Below, piece after piece: positions 12,407 through 25,338 of a stretch of 64,000 nucleotides of DNA; the stretch's first letter is position 1, and each line of letters starts with the position of its first letter. Below the pieces are notes generated by a model. That model worked only from the letters and a program-made list of their open reading frames with translations, did no database searches and was not told where the DNA came from. The translations under genes were made by a program, and so were the position numbers. Origin of the DNA: Anarhynchus alexandrinus (Eukaryota > Chordata > Aves > Charadriiformes > Charadriidae); the NCBI GenBank assembly GCA_008711295.1, contig VUYV01000003.1, positions 2,651,292 to 2,715,291 on the forward strand. Direction: 5' to 3'.

Positions 12407-15400
12407 CTTACCCTGCATCTTCGATGGAAAACGTCCTGTCTCACTCTCACAGGAAACAAAACCAGGAAACTAAAGTGCAGACTGAGTTCACAGATTTTAA
12501 CACAAGACTGTGTCTTCTTTTACAGAAATAGTTATCCATTCTGATACTACTTTCTACATTAAAAAATAATAAAAATATTGTACCAAATGCACCCTTGAAG
12601 AAGGCTTCAGTTCAGCATTTTGGGTGGGTAGAGAAGAACTGAAGGAGGTCTGAGTGAACCCCTTCAGTTTTCTCTCTCCAATAAAGTATAAGAAAACTTC
12701 TGTGGCTTATGTTTGTAAAGACGGAAGGTAGCAAGCATCTCAAATGAAAAGAAAAGTGGGTGGTAGTTGTTCTAAGCTGTCATGAGAAATACAGCATCAA
12801 GGTCTCTCTTTCTTAGTCATCTTTCTTACTGCAGAAAGAGGGAACAGGGGTAATACATGCCTGCGATGAAGACAACAGAGGAATGTAGCAGCAGAATTCT
12901 CCTGAACAAGCTGTGCAATCATTTGGGCTTTGCTATTTCTTCAAGATTGAAGTAACAGAGGACTTTTTTTTTTTTTTTTTTACATATTTTGTTTGCTTCA
13001 GCTCTCCTCTGCTTCCTCCTTGCATTTTGAAGGACCAGCAGAATAGAACTGAATTCAGGCAACTCCTTGATGTTTTTTGCTTGAAGAAATTTTACTATAG
13101 GTTTCTCCACTCTGGTGAAGGCAAAAGCACGATTTGTTTTTGAGTACTCTAAAGAACAGGCTGGGAAGGGTTCACATTAATATTTTTCTGATTACCTGTA
13201 GTGGTGTTTTTATTCTCCAAGAACTCATGGCACTACCAAAGAAGAAATGTACAAGTAAAGTAAAGTACAAGGAAAATAGTTGCAATATTTGGAGCTAAAG
13301 ATATTCTTTTATCTATCTATCTAAAGCTTAGTTTTTCCTTTCATATAGAAGGCAAGTTTAGTGGGAGAGATTCAACTTTACCTAGACCCACCTGTCTACC
13401 CTCATCCTTGCAGTGTCTCTGTCCTTTTCTGTTCATTGATAGTGATGCAGTGGGAAAAATCTGATGACTAATGGCGGTAGAACCAGCTTTTCAAATGAGC
13501 ACCAGAATTCATAATTTGTTTTCTGAACCAATCCACTCTGTAACCCAGGTTGAAGGGGAGGAGATGATGTCATCTTGCCCTGTTAAAACTGGAAGGAGAA
13601 TAGCATCACAGCCAATAAAAAATAATAAAAAAAGGGTGTGTTAGTATTAACAACCCTCTACTTGGCCATGACTATATAGAGTAAAGAACAGAATCTCTTT
13701 ATGGTGGCAAAACAAGTGACCTTTTGGAAATAATCACAAGATGTAAATAAATCCAAAGAGAAGTATAGCATTATTAGAGAATATTTTCTGACGTCTGGAT
13801 AAAATCTTTTGTGTTGCCTCATTGTTATTTACCAAAAGGGTTTATGCTCTAGTTCTCAGTGAAAATATTTTTATTTTTTCTGTGCCTGAAGTGTTTAATT
13901 TTTACTTATTGAATGCTTAGCCATGATTAAAGTAATGATGTCTGAAAGTCATCAAGGAGCACCTTTTTTGCCTCTTCTGTCTCTGTAAGAAGAGATTCGT
14001 TGTTGTAGTAGCAATAAGATAGTTCAATGCTAATCATCTCCTGGACGTCATTTTTTGGTATGTTTTTACTGGCTGCTGGAAAACACCTATGACTCTTGTA
14101 GCTCATGATTTGACTTATGAAATCAACGAACTAAACATACTGTATTCATACATTTTTCTTTAGAAACTCCTGCCCACTTGAAATACAGATATATTCAGAT
14201 GCTCTGTAAAACAGAAGAGCATTTTCTTTACTATTTCTGTTGTGTATAACTGTGATTCTGTTTCTCACCTAAATCAATTCCAGATCACTTGATCCCCATA
14301 TACCCAGATCTCTACAGATCCAACCCAGGAATACTCCAGTTTGTAGTATTTATTCACTAGGTAACAAATCTTGCTAATTCAGGATTTCCAACTTTTTCAC
14401 AATCAACTTTTTGTTCCTTCCAAAAACCTTTTTTCTCTGATTTCTGTTTCACGTGCTCATAGTTGCTGTCATGACAACAACACAGAGTTTTCTTGCAACA
14501 CATCTTAACACATTAAAGCTCTACTTGGAGTTCTCTTGGAAAGTGGTAGTAGGATTATTCAGCATATTGATTAAGACAATCTAACCTTTGACTTAGGGTA
14601 GGCCTAAAGGGAGAAGAAGGGGAAGTATTTGCCTGTTTTTTTTGGTGGGTTTGGGTTTTTTTTTCAGATGACACCATGAGGTATGTCATATTTTGTTATG
14701 ACTGAGAGATTTATTTAGTTCTGCAGATTCTTCAGAATATTCAGTTCTATTGATAATTATTTAGCAGCACCTCTTCTGAAAAGTGCTGAGACCTTGGAGT
14801 TAATGTTTAAATTGTATATTAACCTTGGAGCACAATAGTGAACATACAATAATCATAAGACCCCTGTATCTATTGTTATCACTCACAAATATGGAAAGAT
14901 ATTTGTGCATTCAGTACAGAGCCTGGCTGAATGCCTTCTCATTTTGAGATAGCTGTAGTTCTGCTGCCTCTCTTAAACTTTACTGTACCATTTTTCTGAT
15001 TTCTGTTCAACCACTTTTTGATTTTAAACTTCCACTGCTGTGCTCTACCTAACTCCATTCCCAAATTCATGGTGAGGGAGTAGTCAGCAAAAATGGAGCT
15101 TTCAAATGCTCAGTAGATTTGCTCTGATATAGCTTCAATAACAGCTAACCAGTCTTGTGCAATGACGTTGCTGTATAGAAAGTTTGCAGCTATCTACTCT
15201 CAGCAGCCATGAAGAATGTACCATCTCTTGGGATGTACACAGTCTCACTTGGAGCAATAGATAAACATAAAAGCTCATGATAATGCTGTTATGAGCAGGC
15301 ACAATAGGAAGAAGTTTGGCTGTTAAGGCACTTCAATTGAACAGCCTTTTTCTATTTCATCTAAGGAAAACACGGCAAACTGCTTTCAGTCTGTGGTCTG

Positions 15401-16214
15401 CTCATTGGACCTCACCAAGTTCCCATATATTAAACCAGTTCCAGTGTATTTTCATACTTTAGATCAGTCTTTTAATTTGAAATTTAAATCTTGTCTTCTT
15501 GTGTAGATTTACTAAGAATAATAGTATAATTGAGTAGATTTTAATATGAAATATACATGAGATATTTTACTATGCAGTAGTGTTGAAGGTACTTGTAATT
15601 ACCCAGTTGACTTTTGCTATTACAAGGCTTTTTTCAGCTGATAGATAGTTGAGCTCTGTGAAGAAAAGCGTCGACAGTTCTTGCTTTTCCAACTCTGCAT
15701 TATAATTAGGGGTACTGAAATAACTCTGCAGTTCCCTGATTTTGTATATTGTCTTGCAAATCTGTTTCACAGTCTGCTTGTCAAAACCAGCAAAGCAGGA
15801 AAACTAGCTTTGAATAGTATTCTGTGGTGCAGAAAGAGAAGTTGTTCTACCTGCTACAGACATTATAAAAGCTCTCAGTGTACAGCCACTTGTGCAGTAG
15901 TTTTGAAGTCGCTGGAATTATTTTTTAAATAAGATGATATTCACTGTTAGCTAGAACAATAGGATTTTGACTTGTTGCTTGTATTTATTCTTTGTTATAA
16001 ATATTTTTATTCAGTGAAAGATTTTTTGTTTGATATATCACTTCAGGAATGATTCATGATGAAAGTATATTCAATGCAAGATGGGTTATGATATAAACTT
16101 TTTATTGATTGAAACTGAAATCAGTGAATTTATTAAAATGTTGTATTTGTTTTTGCAGAACAGTGCGGAGTTATTTGTGTCATGTATGTGTATGTATGTG
16201 TGCGCTGCTTTTCA
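12407..16214. other. Unique AT-rich non-coding DNA
   Basis: No gene or clear transposon in 3.8 kb. It has a T-run at about 12964-12980, a short TCTA repeat near 13310-13322 and a T/G-rich patch near 14635-14665. Open frames are under 85 codons with no domain-like pattern. Confidence 0.55.
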
Positions 16215-16316
16215 GAGTAAATGGAATTACTTTGGTTGCTGTTTGTGTGAGAGATCAGGTAGAATGCATGGAGCTCTCCATGGTTGCAGATGATGAGCCA
16301 GCAGAGTACTGGTAGG
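16215..16316 (+). mobile_element. CR1 ORF2 endonuclease-region fragment, part 1
   Basis: This is the 5' part of a CR1 ORF2 fragment in plus orientation, cut by the LTR at 16317. The reading frame gives ITLVAVCVRDQVECMELS followed by DDEPAEYW, closely matching the part of the CR1 endonuclease that precedes the CYRPP segment. The match continues after the LTR at 16860, so both pieces were once one element. The upstream limit near 16215 is where similarity fades. Confidence 0.8.
16312..16316 (+). repeat. 5' target site duplication of the family A LTR
   Basis: GTAGG directly before the LTR pairs with GTGGG directly after it (16860-16864), with one mismatch. The surrounding CR1 reading frame expects a single GTGGG here. 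A five-base duplication is typical of ERVL-like elements. Confidence 0.7.
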
Positions 16317-16859
16317 TGTCCTGGTTTCAGCTGGGATAGAGTTAATTTTCTTTCTAGTGGTTGCTGTGTTTCAGATTTGGTTTGAAAGGAATTTCAATAA
16401 TGCATATTGGTTTCGTTGTTGCCAGGTGATGTTTGTATTAGTCAAAGACTTTTTTCAGCTTCCCATAGAAGCTGAGAGGGAGCACAGACAGAAAAAGCTG
16501 GCCAAAGGAGTATTCCATACCATAGACGTCATTCTCAGTATATAAATGGGGGTTGGCCGGGGAGCAGAGATCCATGACCGCTGCTTGGGACGGGCTGGGC
16601 AACTGATCATCGAGTGGTGAGAGCGATTTGTGTTGCATTATTTTGTATATTCTTTTACTATTATTATTATTATTATAATTATTGTTATTTTCCTTTTCTT
16701 TTACTGTTCTATTAAACTGTCTTTACCTCAGCCCATGAGTGTTTTTTTTTTCCTTTCCCCGCCTTTTCTCCCTCTTCTCCCTACCCTTCTGGGGGGCAGA
16801 GGGAGAAGTAAGCGAGCAGCTGTGTGGTCCTAGCTGCTGGCTGGGGTTAAATCATGACA
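16317..16859 (+). mobile_element. Solo LTR of an avian ERVL-like retrovirus (family A, 543 bp)
   Basis: The element begins TGTCCTGGTTTCAGCTGG and ends GGGGTTAAATCATGACA, a well-known avian LTR pair of ends. A TATA box (TATATAAA, 16539-16546) is followed by the R region. An ATTAAA poly(A) signal lies at 16711-16716 after an ATT-rich stretch (16660-16687). It has no internal viral genes, so it is a solo LTR. It sits inside a CR1 fragment and is flanked by near-identical five-base duplications, so its borders are well supported and it is younger than the CR1 it interrupts. A diverged relative lies at 28799-29417 in the opposite orientation. Confidence 0.92.
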
Positions 16860-17470
16860 GTGGGTAAGGATTAAGGGGCAGACCAACATGTATAAAGTTG
16901 TAAGACCACCTGATTAGGAAGTAGTGTATGAGGCCTTCTTCAGACAACTGGAAGAAACCTTGTGTTTGGAGGCCTTGGGCCTTCTGAGGAATTCCCGACA
17001 CAGGTTATCAAGGAGCTGATGGGGAAGACGCTCTGCTGTACCTGATACGTACAAGTAAGGAAGAACTGGTCAGGGATGTGAAGGGCAGGAGTTTGTTGCC
17101 ACCTGCAGTGAACGTGAGATGGTGGAGCTCAGGATCTTGAGAGAAGGAAACAAGGCAAACAGCAGGAACACAACCCTGAAATTCAGGAGAGCAGACTTTG
17201 ACCTGTTCAGGAATTTGCTTAGAAGAGCACCATGGCATATAATCCTGGAGAGAAGAGGGGTCTAAGAAAGCTAGTTGATTTTCAACGTTCATTGAATCCA
17301 AGCCCAAGAATATTCCATTTCTATGTGTGGGAATTAAAACAAAAGAAGCAGGAAGTTTGCATGGATAAATAATAGGATCCTGAGAAAACTCAATTGTAAA
17401 AAGGTGGAAGCAGCATCATGTGATCCAGGAGAAAGCTGGGACTGTTCAGAGTTTATGACCGCACAACATA
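16860..17470 (+). mobile_element. CR1 ORF2 endonuclease-region fragment, part 2
   Basis: This continues the CR1 broken at 16317. It reads through the segment CACCTGATTAGGAAG, then GGCCTTCTTCAGACAACTGG (16933-16952), and on toward the endonuclease/reverse transcriptase linker, fading near 17470. The stretch that should encode the GDFN catalytic motif is deleted between about 16980 and 17000. The SDH motif reads SER (17107-17115, before EMVEL). The frame also has several stops. Both catalytic signatures are therefore lost. The open frame on the other strand here is a shadow. Confidence 0.88.
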
Positions 17471-20400
17471 AATATTCCAATCAATGCTCAAGGTCCCACT
17501 CCAGCATTAAAATTGCCCTGTGGTGAGACTACCTAGAATTTTTGGCTTAGGCAGTTGTGATATAAAAGATAGTATTTTTTCCTGTTCAGTATATTAGTAT
17601 GATCTACCACTCGTGTATCTCAACCTGGAAGCTGCAAATAAATTCAGAGTTCAAAGCCTGGTCATATGATTGGTCAATGGTCATTTGAGATTATTCATGT
17701 TAGATGAGGAAAATATTTTGCAATTGTATCCAGAAGAGTATATTCTATACTGAAAAATGTTATGTAGGCTAAAAGTGACATATGCTGAAAATCCAATCAC
17801 TCAGAAGTAAGCAAATTGGTAGTGTTATTTCTGTTTAGTTCACCTGTACACACATATTTTCATCTTACCATACACTTTTCTCACAGGTTCTTGGTCTGTT
17901 TCAGTTCACAAATTGGTGTTTGAAAAGAAAAGTGCATGGGTTGCAGAGATAATTGTAAATACTGCATTTTCTAACTCTGAAATATTTACATTCTTAACTA
18001 TAGAAATTTACTATTTGAAATAAACCCCTTTAAAAATTAGCTACCAAAATACACAACTCGTAATGAAAATTCATGGGTGTCATATTTGGGTGCAAGACTC
18101 ATATCTGTGTGAAACATAGTACAAATGTTTTTTTCTGTAGAAAACAGACTGAGTTAGGAATAGGACTTTGGGCTCTCTTCTTGGATCATTTTTCCAGGCT
18201 GAACTAATGTAATGAGATAAACAGGATGAATTAGAGGTAGTTGCCTGTGTTTCTTTAGTACAGGCAGAATATATTGAAGTGATCATAAGTTATTGCTTGC
18301 ACTGTTTTTCCTCAAAATATTCTGTGCAAACAGTCTGAAAATGTTCCAGTTTATAACTGGCAGTTACATGATTTAGGTAGAAAACAAAATCAGCAGCAAC
18401 CATGACATCCTACACCGGTTTATACCTTAAGCCAGTTTTCCTGGTTTGGAGCTTCATTGAAGAGAGAGACAGTTCTGCTTGTATTCACAAATTCTGAGCC
18501 AGGAGAGATGCCAGCTGTGCTCTTTGTTTGTGCACTGGAACTAGATCCAGATGAAAGATATATTTGGGGAAGATGTCCAACACTTCGAGACTTTTGCATC
18601 TATACTTTCTCGGAAGTTTTGCACTGATCCTGAACTTTCATATGTATCGTGTTTCTCTTCCTTTTTTTATTCTTCTCTTGAAACAGTATGTTTTCCATGG
18701 TATATGGATTCTGTGGCCAAAAATTACTTGTCTACAAAGTTTTTCAAACTTTGCTAGCACTGTGTATAACGTATGAAGTTTCAGGAGTTAAAATTCTATC
18801 TTTTAAACTACTCATATAATTCTTCTGTAATGGACACCTAGAAAAGTTGGGTTTTGAGGCCTACAAAATAGCAACTGGGGAGTGTTCTTAGTTGGCAGAG
18901 AAGACTGCACTTCAAGTGGGACACTGCAATATGCTACAGGCTTACAGGGTGGCTGTGACTTAGAAACCAGAGTGTTTAGAGGAAGAAAGATTTGAAGAAA
19001 CATTGGACTTAAATGACAGTAATGAATAGACTGCTTATTGCAGACTATCAGGTATTGCACCAAAGTGACTTTCAAGTGTCTTGAATGAAAAGCATTGCGT
19101 ATTTTACTTCTAAAAGAAGGGCTATTGTTAGGACTTTAGAGACTCTTACTTTTTTTCAAGTTTTGTTCTTTCAAGAAAGAGATGTAAAGACTGGCGTGGG
19201 AGAGTGAGGAGAATCTGCCTTTTATTATTGTTACTATTATTGTGACAACCTCTTAGTAGGCTCTGAATAGTCCGTGAACCCCATCTTCCAATTATCAAGT
19301 CAATAACAGATTGGCTTTCAAGTTGATCTGAATTGCTGTGTCGAGATGGAAGGCAGGTTTTAATCATCAGTGCTTCATGCAACAACAGATTGGGTCTTTG
19401 GATATTACATGGCTATAATCATTAAGATTCAAAATGAAAAGTGTTTTTCACTGTCTTGGAAGTTACACGAGATAATAAAATGTAAAGGAAGCTGTCTATG
19501 AAAAACAAGGAAGTAATATGTGTCCGAGTGTTTTGATGAAAATTTATCTGAAATACAAAGCAAGGCTTCTGGTCACCCAGGATACGCTAGTTTGATTGGA
19601 CGCATACAGCTCCACACTGCTTCATTGCATGCTCTGTTCAAAAAACCAGGCACAAACATGAGTTACAGAGCACAGAATGTCTATTTCTGCCCAGGCTGGT
19701 AAAATTTATCCAGTGGTTTGTATTGTTGCCATGTCAATCTACTAGTTCAAAGGAGTTGTTCTGGGAAAAGGTATGAGAGAAGATCTGTCAGATAAGGAAG
19801 CCATAAAAAGAATGACACCATGAGGCTCTCTTATAATAAGGGTTATGTCTGCATTTCAAAGCAGGTACCTTGTGTGATGTGCCCTGCATTTCTGATTGAC
19901 TAATTATTCAAATGGACATTCTCTGTCATTCTGAAAAGTTCCCTCTCTGCCCCATTCCTGTGCAAGTAAGATGTGGGAATATAGGCTACAAGGTGCTCTT
20001 TTGCATTTTCTTGATTCACTGATTGTTTACAGTTGCTATCATTACATTTCCAAACTTCAAACTGTACTTGCTGTGAATGTGTTTAACCTATTTGGTTTTT
20101 TTTAGTATTGGTCCACATATCAATCAATGCCCGTTGCAGTTCTCCTTTGCCCATACCATTACTATACTACCACAAACATTTTTTTTTTTTAACAGAAGTA
20201 AATATTTGTTATCATGCTTATCAAAAAGAACACACCAGTACCCCGTTCTGCCTGCAAAATGGCTGGTTTCAAATGCCTAAAAAGTACTTTCTTTCCTTGT
20301 TTTTGTCTTATTCTTTCGGTATATTTTCTGTTTCAATTTGGATCACTCTCTGTTTTGGTGCCTATACTGTGTGAACGCTCCATTACTCCCAGGATATTTT

Positions 20401-23400
20401 CTGCAGTCCAGCAGTGAGGTTTCCCCCCAGACAAAACCTAAGGTGATTCATTTGGTCTAGGAGCTACTTTAAAGGGCAGTACTATGCAGATCTCATTCCA
20501 TCTGCCTACTGTGGTCCTTCAACCCAAAAGGACAGGCAGCTGCACTTTCAGCATCATGCTATAAAAGCACACGTATGTCAAGTAGACTTTGGTGTGTTAT
20601 AAAAGTATCTATACAATGCATTTTTTAAATACATCAGGCCCTTGAAGAGTTTACATAAAGCTCTTGCTGCAGTCTACCTCAAGCTATCTTGGAGCAAAGA
20701 GAGGGATTTCTGCCTTCACAAATCTGCCTTATTATTTGTAAGCAAAGCAACCTCATGCTGAGTGTTAGAGCGGAGCTCTGAGCAATCTGAGTAGAAAATA
20801 AAAAGAACTGCTAAAAATAGCACGTTAATAATTATCATAAGGTGGCCTGGTCACATGGAACCAGAGGGAAAGGAGATGTGTTGTATAGGATGTGACTGAT
20901 ATATCAAAGAGGTTTTTGAGTGTGTACTGAATTTGTAGTATGCCTTTCTATATCTGACAATATTGATATCGAAAGGGACAGTTGTAATATAAAAGAAGAG
21001 ACTTAATCAGTCCTTTTGCTTTCTTATGCGTGTTTCCCATGTAAACTGATTTAATTTTACCTTAAACTCTGTTATAATGAGACCACCCATATGCCCTGGG
21101 GGAATAGAGTAAGCAAGTGGGTTAGAGATGGAAGAATGGGTTTTCAAATGGGACTTCAAATAAGGGAGTTCTAAAACTACCTGAATACAGGGAGTAAGTG
21201 AAAGACCTGGTGAAAACAGGGAAGACAATGTTTGAATAAGAAATCAAATATAATATAGTGATTTTTTGCAGTGTTGGAATAGAAGCATGAGATCAGAGGA
21301 TTCAAAAAATAGCTGGAATGCATAATCAAAGTAAAAGGGATTGAGGTGTGTAGGTAGGGTCAAAGAGTTAAGGCAAGGTGTGCAATACACAAACTAAATT
21401 ATACTAAGTTATGCTTTTAAAAGGTTAAGTTCCAGTGAAATATCTTCTCAGTAATAGTTTGTGCAGTATTGCCTAGTTTAGGTTTCAAAAGAACGGGAAC
21501 TGAATCACTGTCTTGCTGTCCTACTGCTAGAATTCAGTCCCTTTTCCGGATAATGTTATGTTGTTGATTTGTTTTCTTCTTAAAAAGTGTTTTGAAGATT
21601 AGGACTTTGAGCTTTTGATAGATTACATCTGAAAAGCAGCTGATATTTTTTCCCCATTACATATAATAAGATATGCCAAAAAGACTGATCACAGATCTTT
21701 GAAGTTCCTTCCTGTCGTTACTCCATTTTCAGTATAGTCTTGAAATCACAAGAAGTTTAGAGATTGTTTGGAAGAGAAGCAGGATCAGGTGAATGGGAAT
21801 GAGGTTTTCTTATTAAGCTTTTGTATTTATTTATTCATTCCATTAAAATGACACCTCACAGGATATTAATTTTCAGTGTGAGTGTGTTTCATTATACCTC
21901 AAGGGCCTAACTTGATATGTAACAATGGGACATGACTAATGCTGTCGATTCCTGTTACTGCGAAAACCAGACCACTTCAGATGCGAGAGCTGTGCTTTGT
22001 CTAAACAGTCTGGGAATAGTTTCAGTTTATGTTGCCTTCTTAGTTGCCTCTGGCAAATAGCAGATTTCAGGTACTAATCTTTACAAATGAATGCAAAACA
22101 AAAATAATTTTTTAAATGTAACGTGAGTCATGAAGTTGCAGCATTAAAATTCATGAGTGAGAACACTGAAAAATTAGATACCTATTGCAAGTGTTTCTGA
22201 GGCCAGTAGATTTGGATCAGAGACAGGTTCCATTATACAAATTATCTGTATTGCCATATGGGCCATATCTACTTTCATATACATATTTTTTTATATATGT
22301 ACTAAGGCAGATGTTTGAGTGGCAAAGAGGAGGTAAAACTGTGTACTTCAAATGAAATAAGTTTTACATTCTCCATCTTTTTGTAGTTACCAGAGGGAGA
22401 CTGTAACAGTGTTTTACTGAAGGTGATAAGGTAATCTTGTTTTTAAAAAATAATAATTTGTCTGTATCTTGTAATGTTGTATGGTAGTTGAAATTTAGCT
22501 AATCTGAAACTTAAATGAATTCCTGAATTTACTGCTGTCATATATTCAAAGTTTACTTTGCTACTTATTCTGTGATGACTGTGTACTTGCTCAGAAAAAA
22601 TGAAAATATTTATAGAATATTTTTTGTTAATAGGCAAAAAAGTGTTGACTTAGTGACCATTGTAAAGGGACTTATTCAGCCACTGGAAAGCAGACTTCAT
22701 TCAGCAACACTAAAATCTTACATACTTCTTGGGTATAATTTGGCATGACTGAAAATTACAAGGAACTGAAAAAAAACCAAACCCAAATCAAGCTCCATGA
22801 AAAATCTTAAGATTGCAGATATCATATACATGTGTTCAAGTAACTTTGATTGAAACTCCTTTTTTGATAAGTATGGTGACAATTTTTGTTCACAGTGCAA
22901 AGGCAATTTTCTCATCAGCTTCCAAGAAGTCAGCTTCACTTAATAAAAAACTCTGGTTTTGAACGGTGTTAAAGGAGCAAATAGCTTGCAGTATCTCTTC
23001 CAGTTTGTATTTCTGTGCTTATATATTCTCTCAAATTGTCCTCGTTCAGATTTTTTTTTCCTTAGACATCTGGGAATTCTAGAGAAGAATGCATCTTCAC
23101 ATTGCAATGCACTCTTCATCTCTTGGGTAATCTACATACTGTGTATTAAAAAGTGAGTATCTAGAGGTCTTTCTGCATTGTTTTCATTTATAGAGTATCA
23201 CACAAGTTGTGACACATAGCTAAATCAGTAATTTCAGCAGTGATAAATGCCTTCCTCAGTGTTATAAGAAATGTGAAAATCTGAAAAAACATTTTCTCCC
23301 TCTGTGTCAATAAAGTGGTTTTATGACAAAACAGCTCTCTGTTAGAATAAGAGAACATTTACTGCAATTGTGCAGTGAAACAAAGCAAAGGGAAAATCTT

Positions 23401-24539
23401 CATCTCTTTTAACACCCAACTGTGACTAAATTATAATCTATTACCTTAGTTTTTGGGAGATGGAGGTGGAGAAGAAAGCAAAACCCTTGAATGAAGGGCA
23501 ACATTCCTCCTGTGGAGATGCACAACCTATATAAATGCTATATAGGCTTTCTACAGTTTTTTGTATGAGACTGATAGAACCCCGAGTTAACTCAAGACCT
23601 TTTCTGAATAATTTGAAGTAGTTTGGTATTTGTAATATGTGGGCCGTTTTAGTTTTGGAGGTAGCCTAGGGATGTCCAGCAGAAAATGAATATGATAATT
23701 ATGGCCACGTTTCTGTGATTCAAAAGTAGCATTTTAGAAACTCAAGATTTCATTTCTGATTAGTAGCAATTTACATTACACTAATTATTTCTTCTGTTAA
23801 ACATGTTAAAACTTGACTTCCTCTTAACACAAAAAGAAGCTATTTCAGTATAGTTTTGTTTGAATTTTTAAAATGTGTGAGATTTTAAATAAGCTTTTGA
23901 AATATGGTGGGTTTTAAAAGTTTTTGATTTTTTTTAAATAAATTTTGAAATATTCTATCATGAAAACTCTCTCAAAACAATTACAGATGTTCAGTGAAGC
24001 TTGCTGACAAGTTCATGTCTCTTCTACATGATTAGTGTTCATTAAGGCAAGAACTCTGTTGGTCATAGAACATCAATCATCTCATTTGCAGCTCAACTGA
24101 ATGGGAAGTAGATTTCATCTCTAAAACCAGCTTGATGTAGTTGACCCCCAGAGTGCTGCTTTTGCTCCCCTCTTATTAGACACATGGGCAACCGAATTTT
24201 GCTTTTTTAGCTTGTTTCAGCAGGATATTACTTAGGCTTCCTAGAGTTCTCCTTCTTTTCACTTCCACAACTTCTATTGCTTAACATTTCCTAACTCAAA
24301 AAAGGGCAAGATAATTGTCTTGGGAGAGGGAAGAACAAACCTACAAATCTATTCATTAAGTTTGAAGTAGGAGTACAATGCAGAAAGAGGTTGAAGGTAT
24401 ACCCTTTCATAATCATACTTGAATTTGCTTTGTCCAAACAGACAGTGGCCTGGCTCGTGAAATATATAAGCTTCATATATTCTGCAATTTAGTGCATGCT
24501 GTACTAAGCAGAAGATAATGCTGCTTGCTAAGAGACAAG
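17471..24539. other. Long unique AT-rich non-coding DNA
   Basis: In 7 kb I see no gene, RNA gene or convincing transposon. Minor features are an ATT-rich patch at 19219-19240, a T-run at 20179-20190 and an AT-rich ATATA stretch at 22274-22300. Such a repeat-poor stretch could hold conserved regulatory elements of a neighbouring gene, but nothing in the bases alone proves it. Confidence 0.55.
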
Positions 24540-24803
24540 CTATAGTAGTTAGAAGTTGGAACAAGTTGGAACATAGGAAGTTCCATTCAAACACAAGAAA
24601 AAACTTCTTCATGGTTAGGGTGACAGAGCACTGGAACAGGCTGCCCAGGGAGGTTGTGGAGTCCCCTTCTCTGGAGATTTTCAAGACCCACCTGGATGCA
24701 GTCCTGAGTAATGTGCTCTAGGCAATCCTGCTTTAGTGGGGGAGTTGGACTAGATGATCTCTAGAGGTCCCTTCCAACTCTGAAAATTCCATGATTCTGT
24801 GAT
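24540..24803 (+). mobile_element. CR1 LINE 3' end
   Basis: A plus-strand, 5'-truncated CR1. The C-terminus of ORF2 is readable: HRKFHSNTRKNFF, then VTEHWNRLPREVVESPSLEI within 24590-24690. The 3' untranslated segment follows, ending in the tail ATTCCATGATTCTGTGAT at about 24786-24803. The retroviral LTR begins only about four bases later. Stops upstream of the C-terminal words show that it is dead. Confidence 0.93.
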
Positions 24804-24807
24804 CCCA

Positions 24808-25338
24808 TGAAGTGTAGAGAGCCTGAGAGGGGACCTTTTGTAAGAGACTGGAACGTCAAATATTTGTCTCAAAGCTCGCTTGTGCGTATCTTGCAAGGTG
24901 CAGACGACTGGCAGCAGCAGACCATTCTTTTGCAAATCAGGCACCGCCAAAATTGACAGCAGAAGACCATCATCAGGCACCACCAAAACCCACCCCCATG
25001 TGGGCCAGGCTGGCAGCTCGCCAGGGCCTTTTCCTGGTGTATAAAAAGCCCGTGGAAAGGAGCCGCAGTATGCATCCACCACCGGAGAATGGAAGACTGA
25101 GGACCAACGAGACGTCGCTGGATCCATGGCAGTGACTATCCTTTGGTTATCTTTCTGAATGCTTGCTTAGTTTCCTTCTAATATTTCCCGCCTTTCCTAT
25201 TGCTCCATCCCTCTGTACCTATTCAATAAATATGGCCCGATTGGAGGTATTCGACCTCGTTTGCATCTCAGTCTCTCTCTTGGGATCTTTCCAAACCTCC
25301 CCCAAGCTCGAAATTGGACCAGGACTTGACACCTTTCA
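24808..25338 (+). mobile_element. Retroviral LTR, probably solo (about 530 bp)
   Basis: The segment has the order of parts expected of an LTR. It starts TGAAGTGTAG, then has a GC-richer U3 with a TATA-like box (TATAAAAA, about 25040-25047) and an AATAAA signal (25225-25230). A U5-like pyrimidine-rich part follows, ending GACACCTTTCA (25338). The TGAA...TTTCA ends resemble gammaretrovirus-type (ERV1) LTRs, so I lean to that class. I see no convincing target duplication (CCCA before, AATT after), and the ends could instead be 24813 and 25331. No primer binding site or viral gene follows. The family is not recognised. Confidence 0.6.

Noticed and set aside
17008..17307. 99-codon minus-strand frame
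   Set aside because: It is the antisense shadow of the CR1 ORF2 fragment at 16860-17470.
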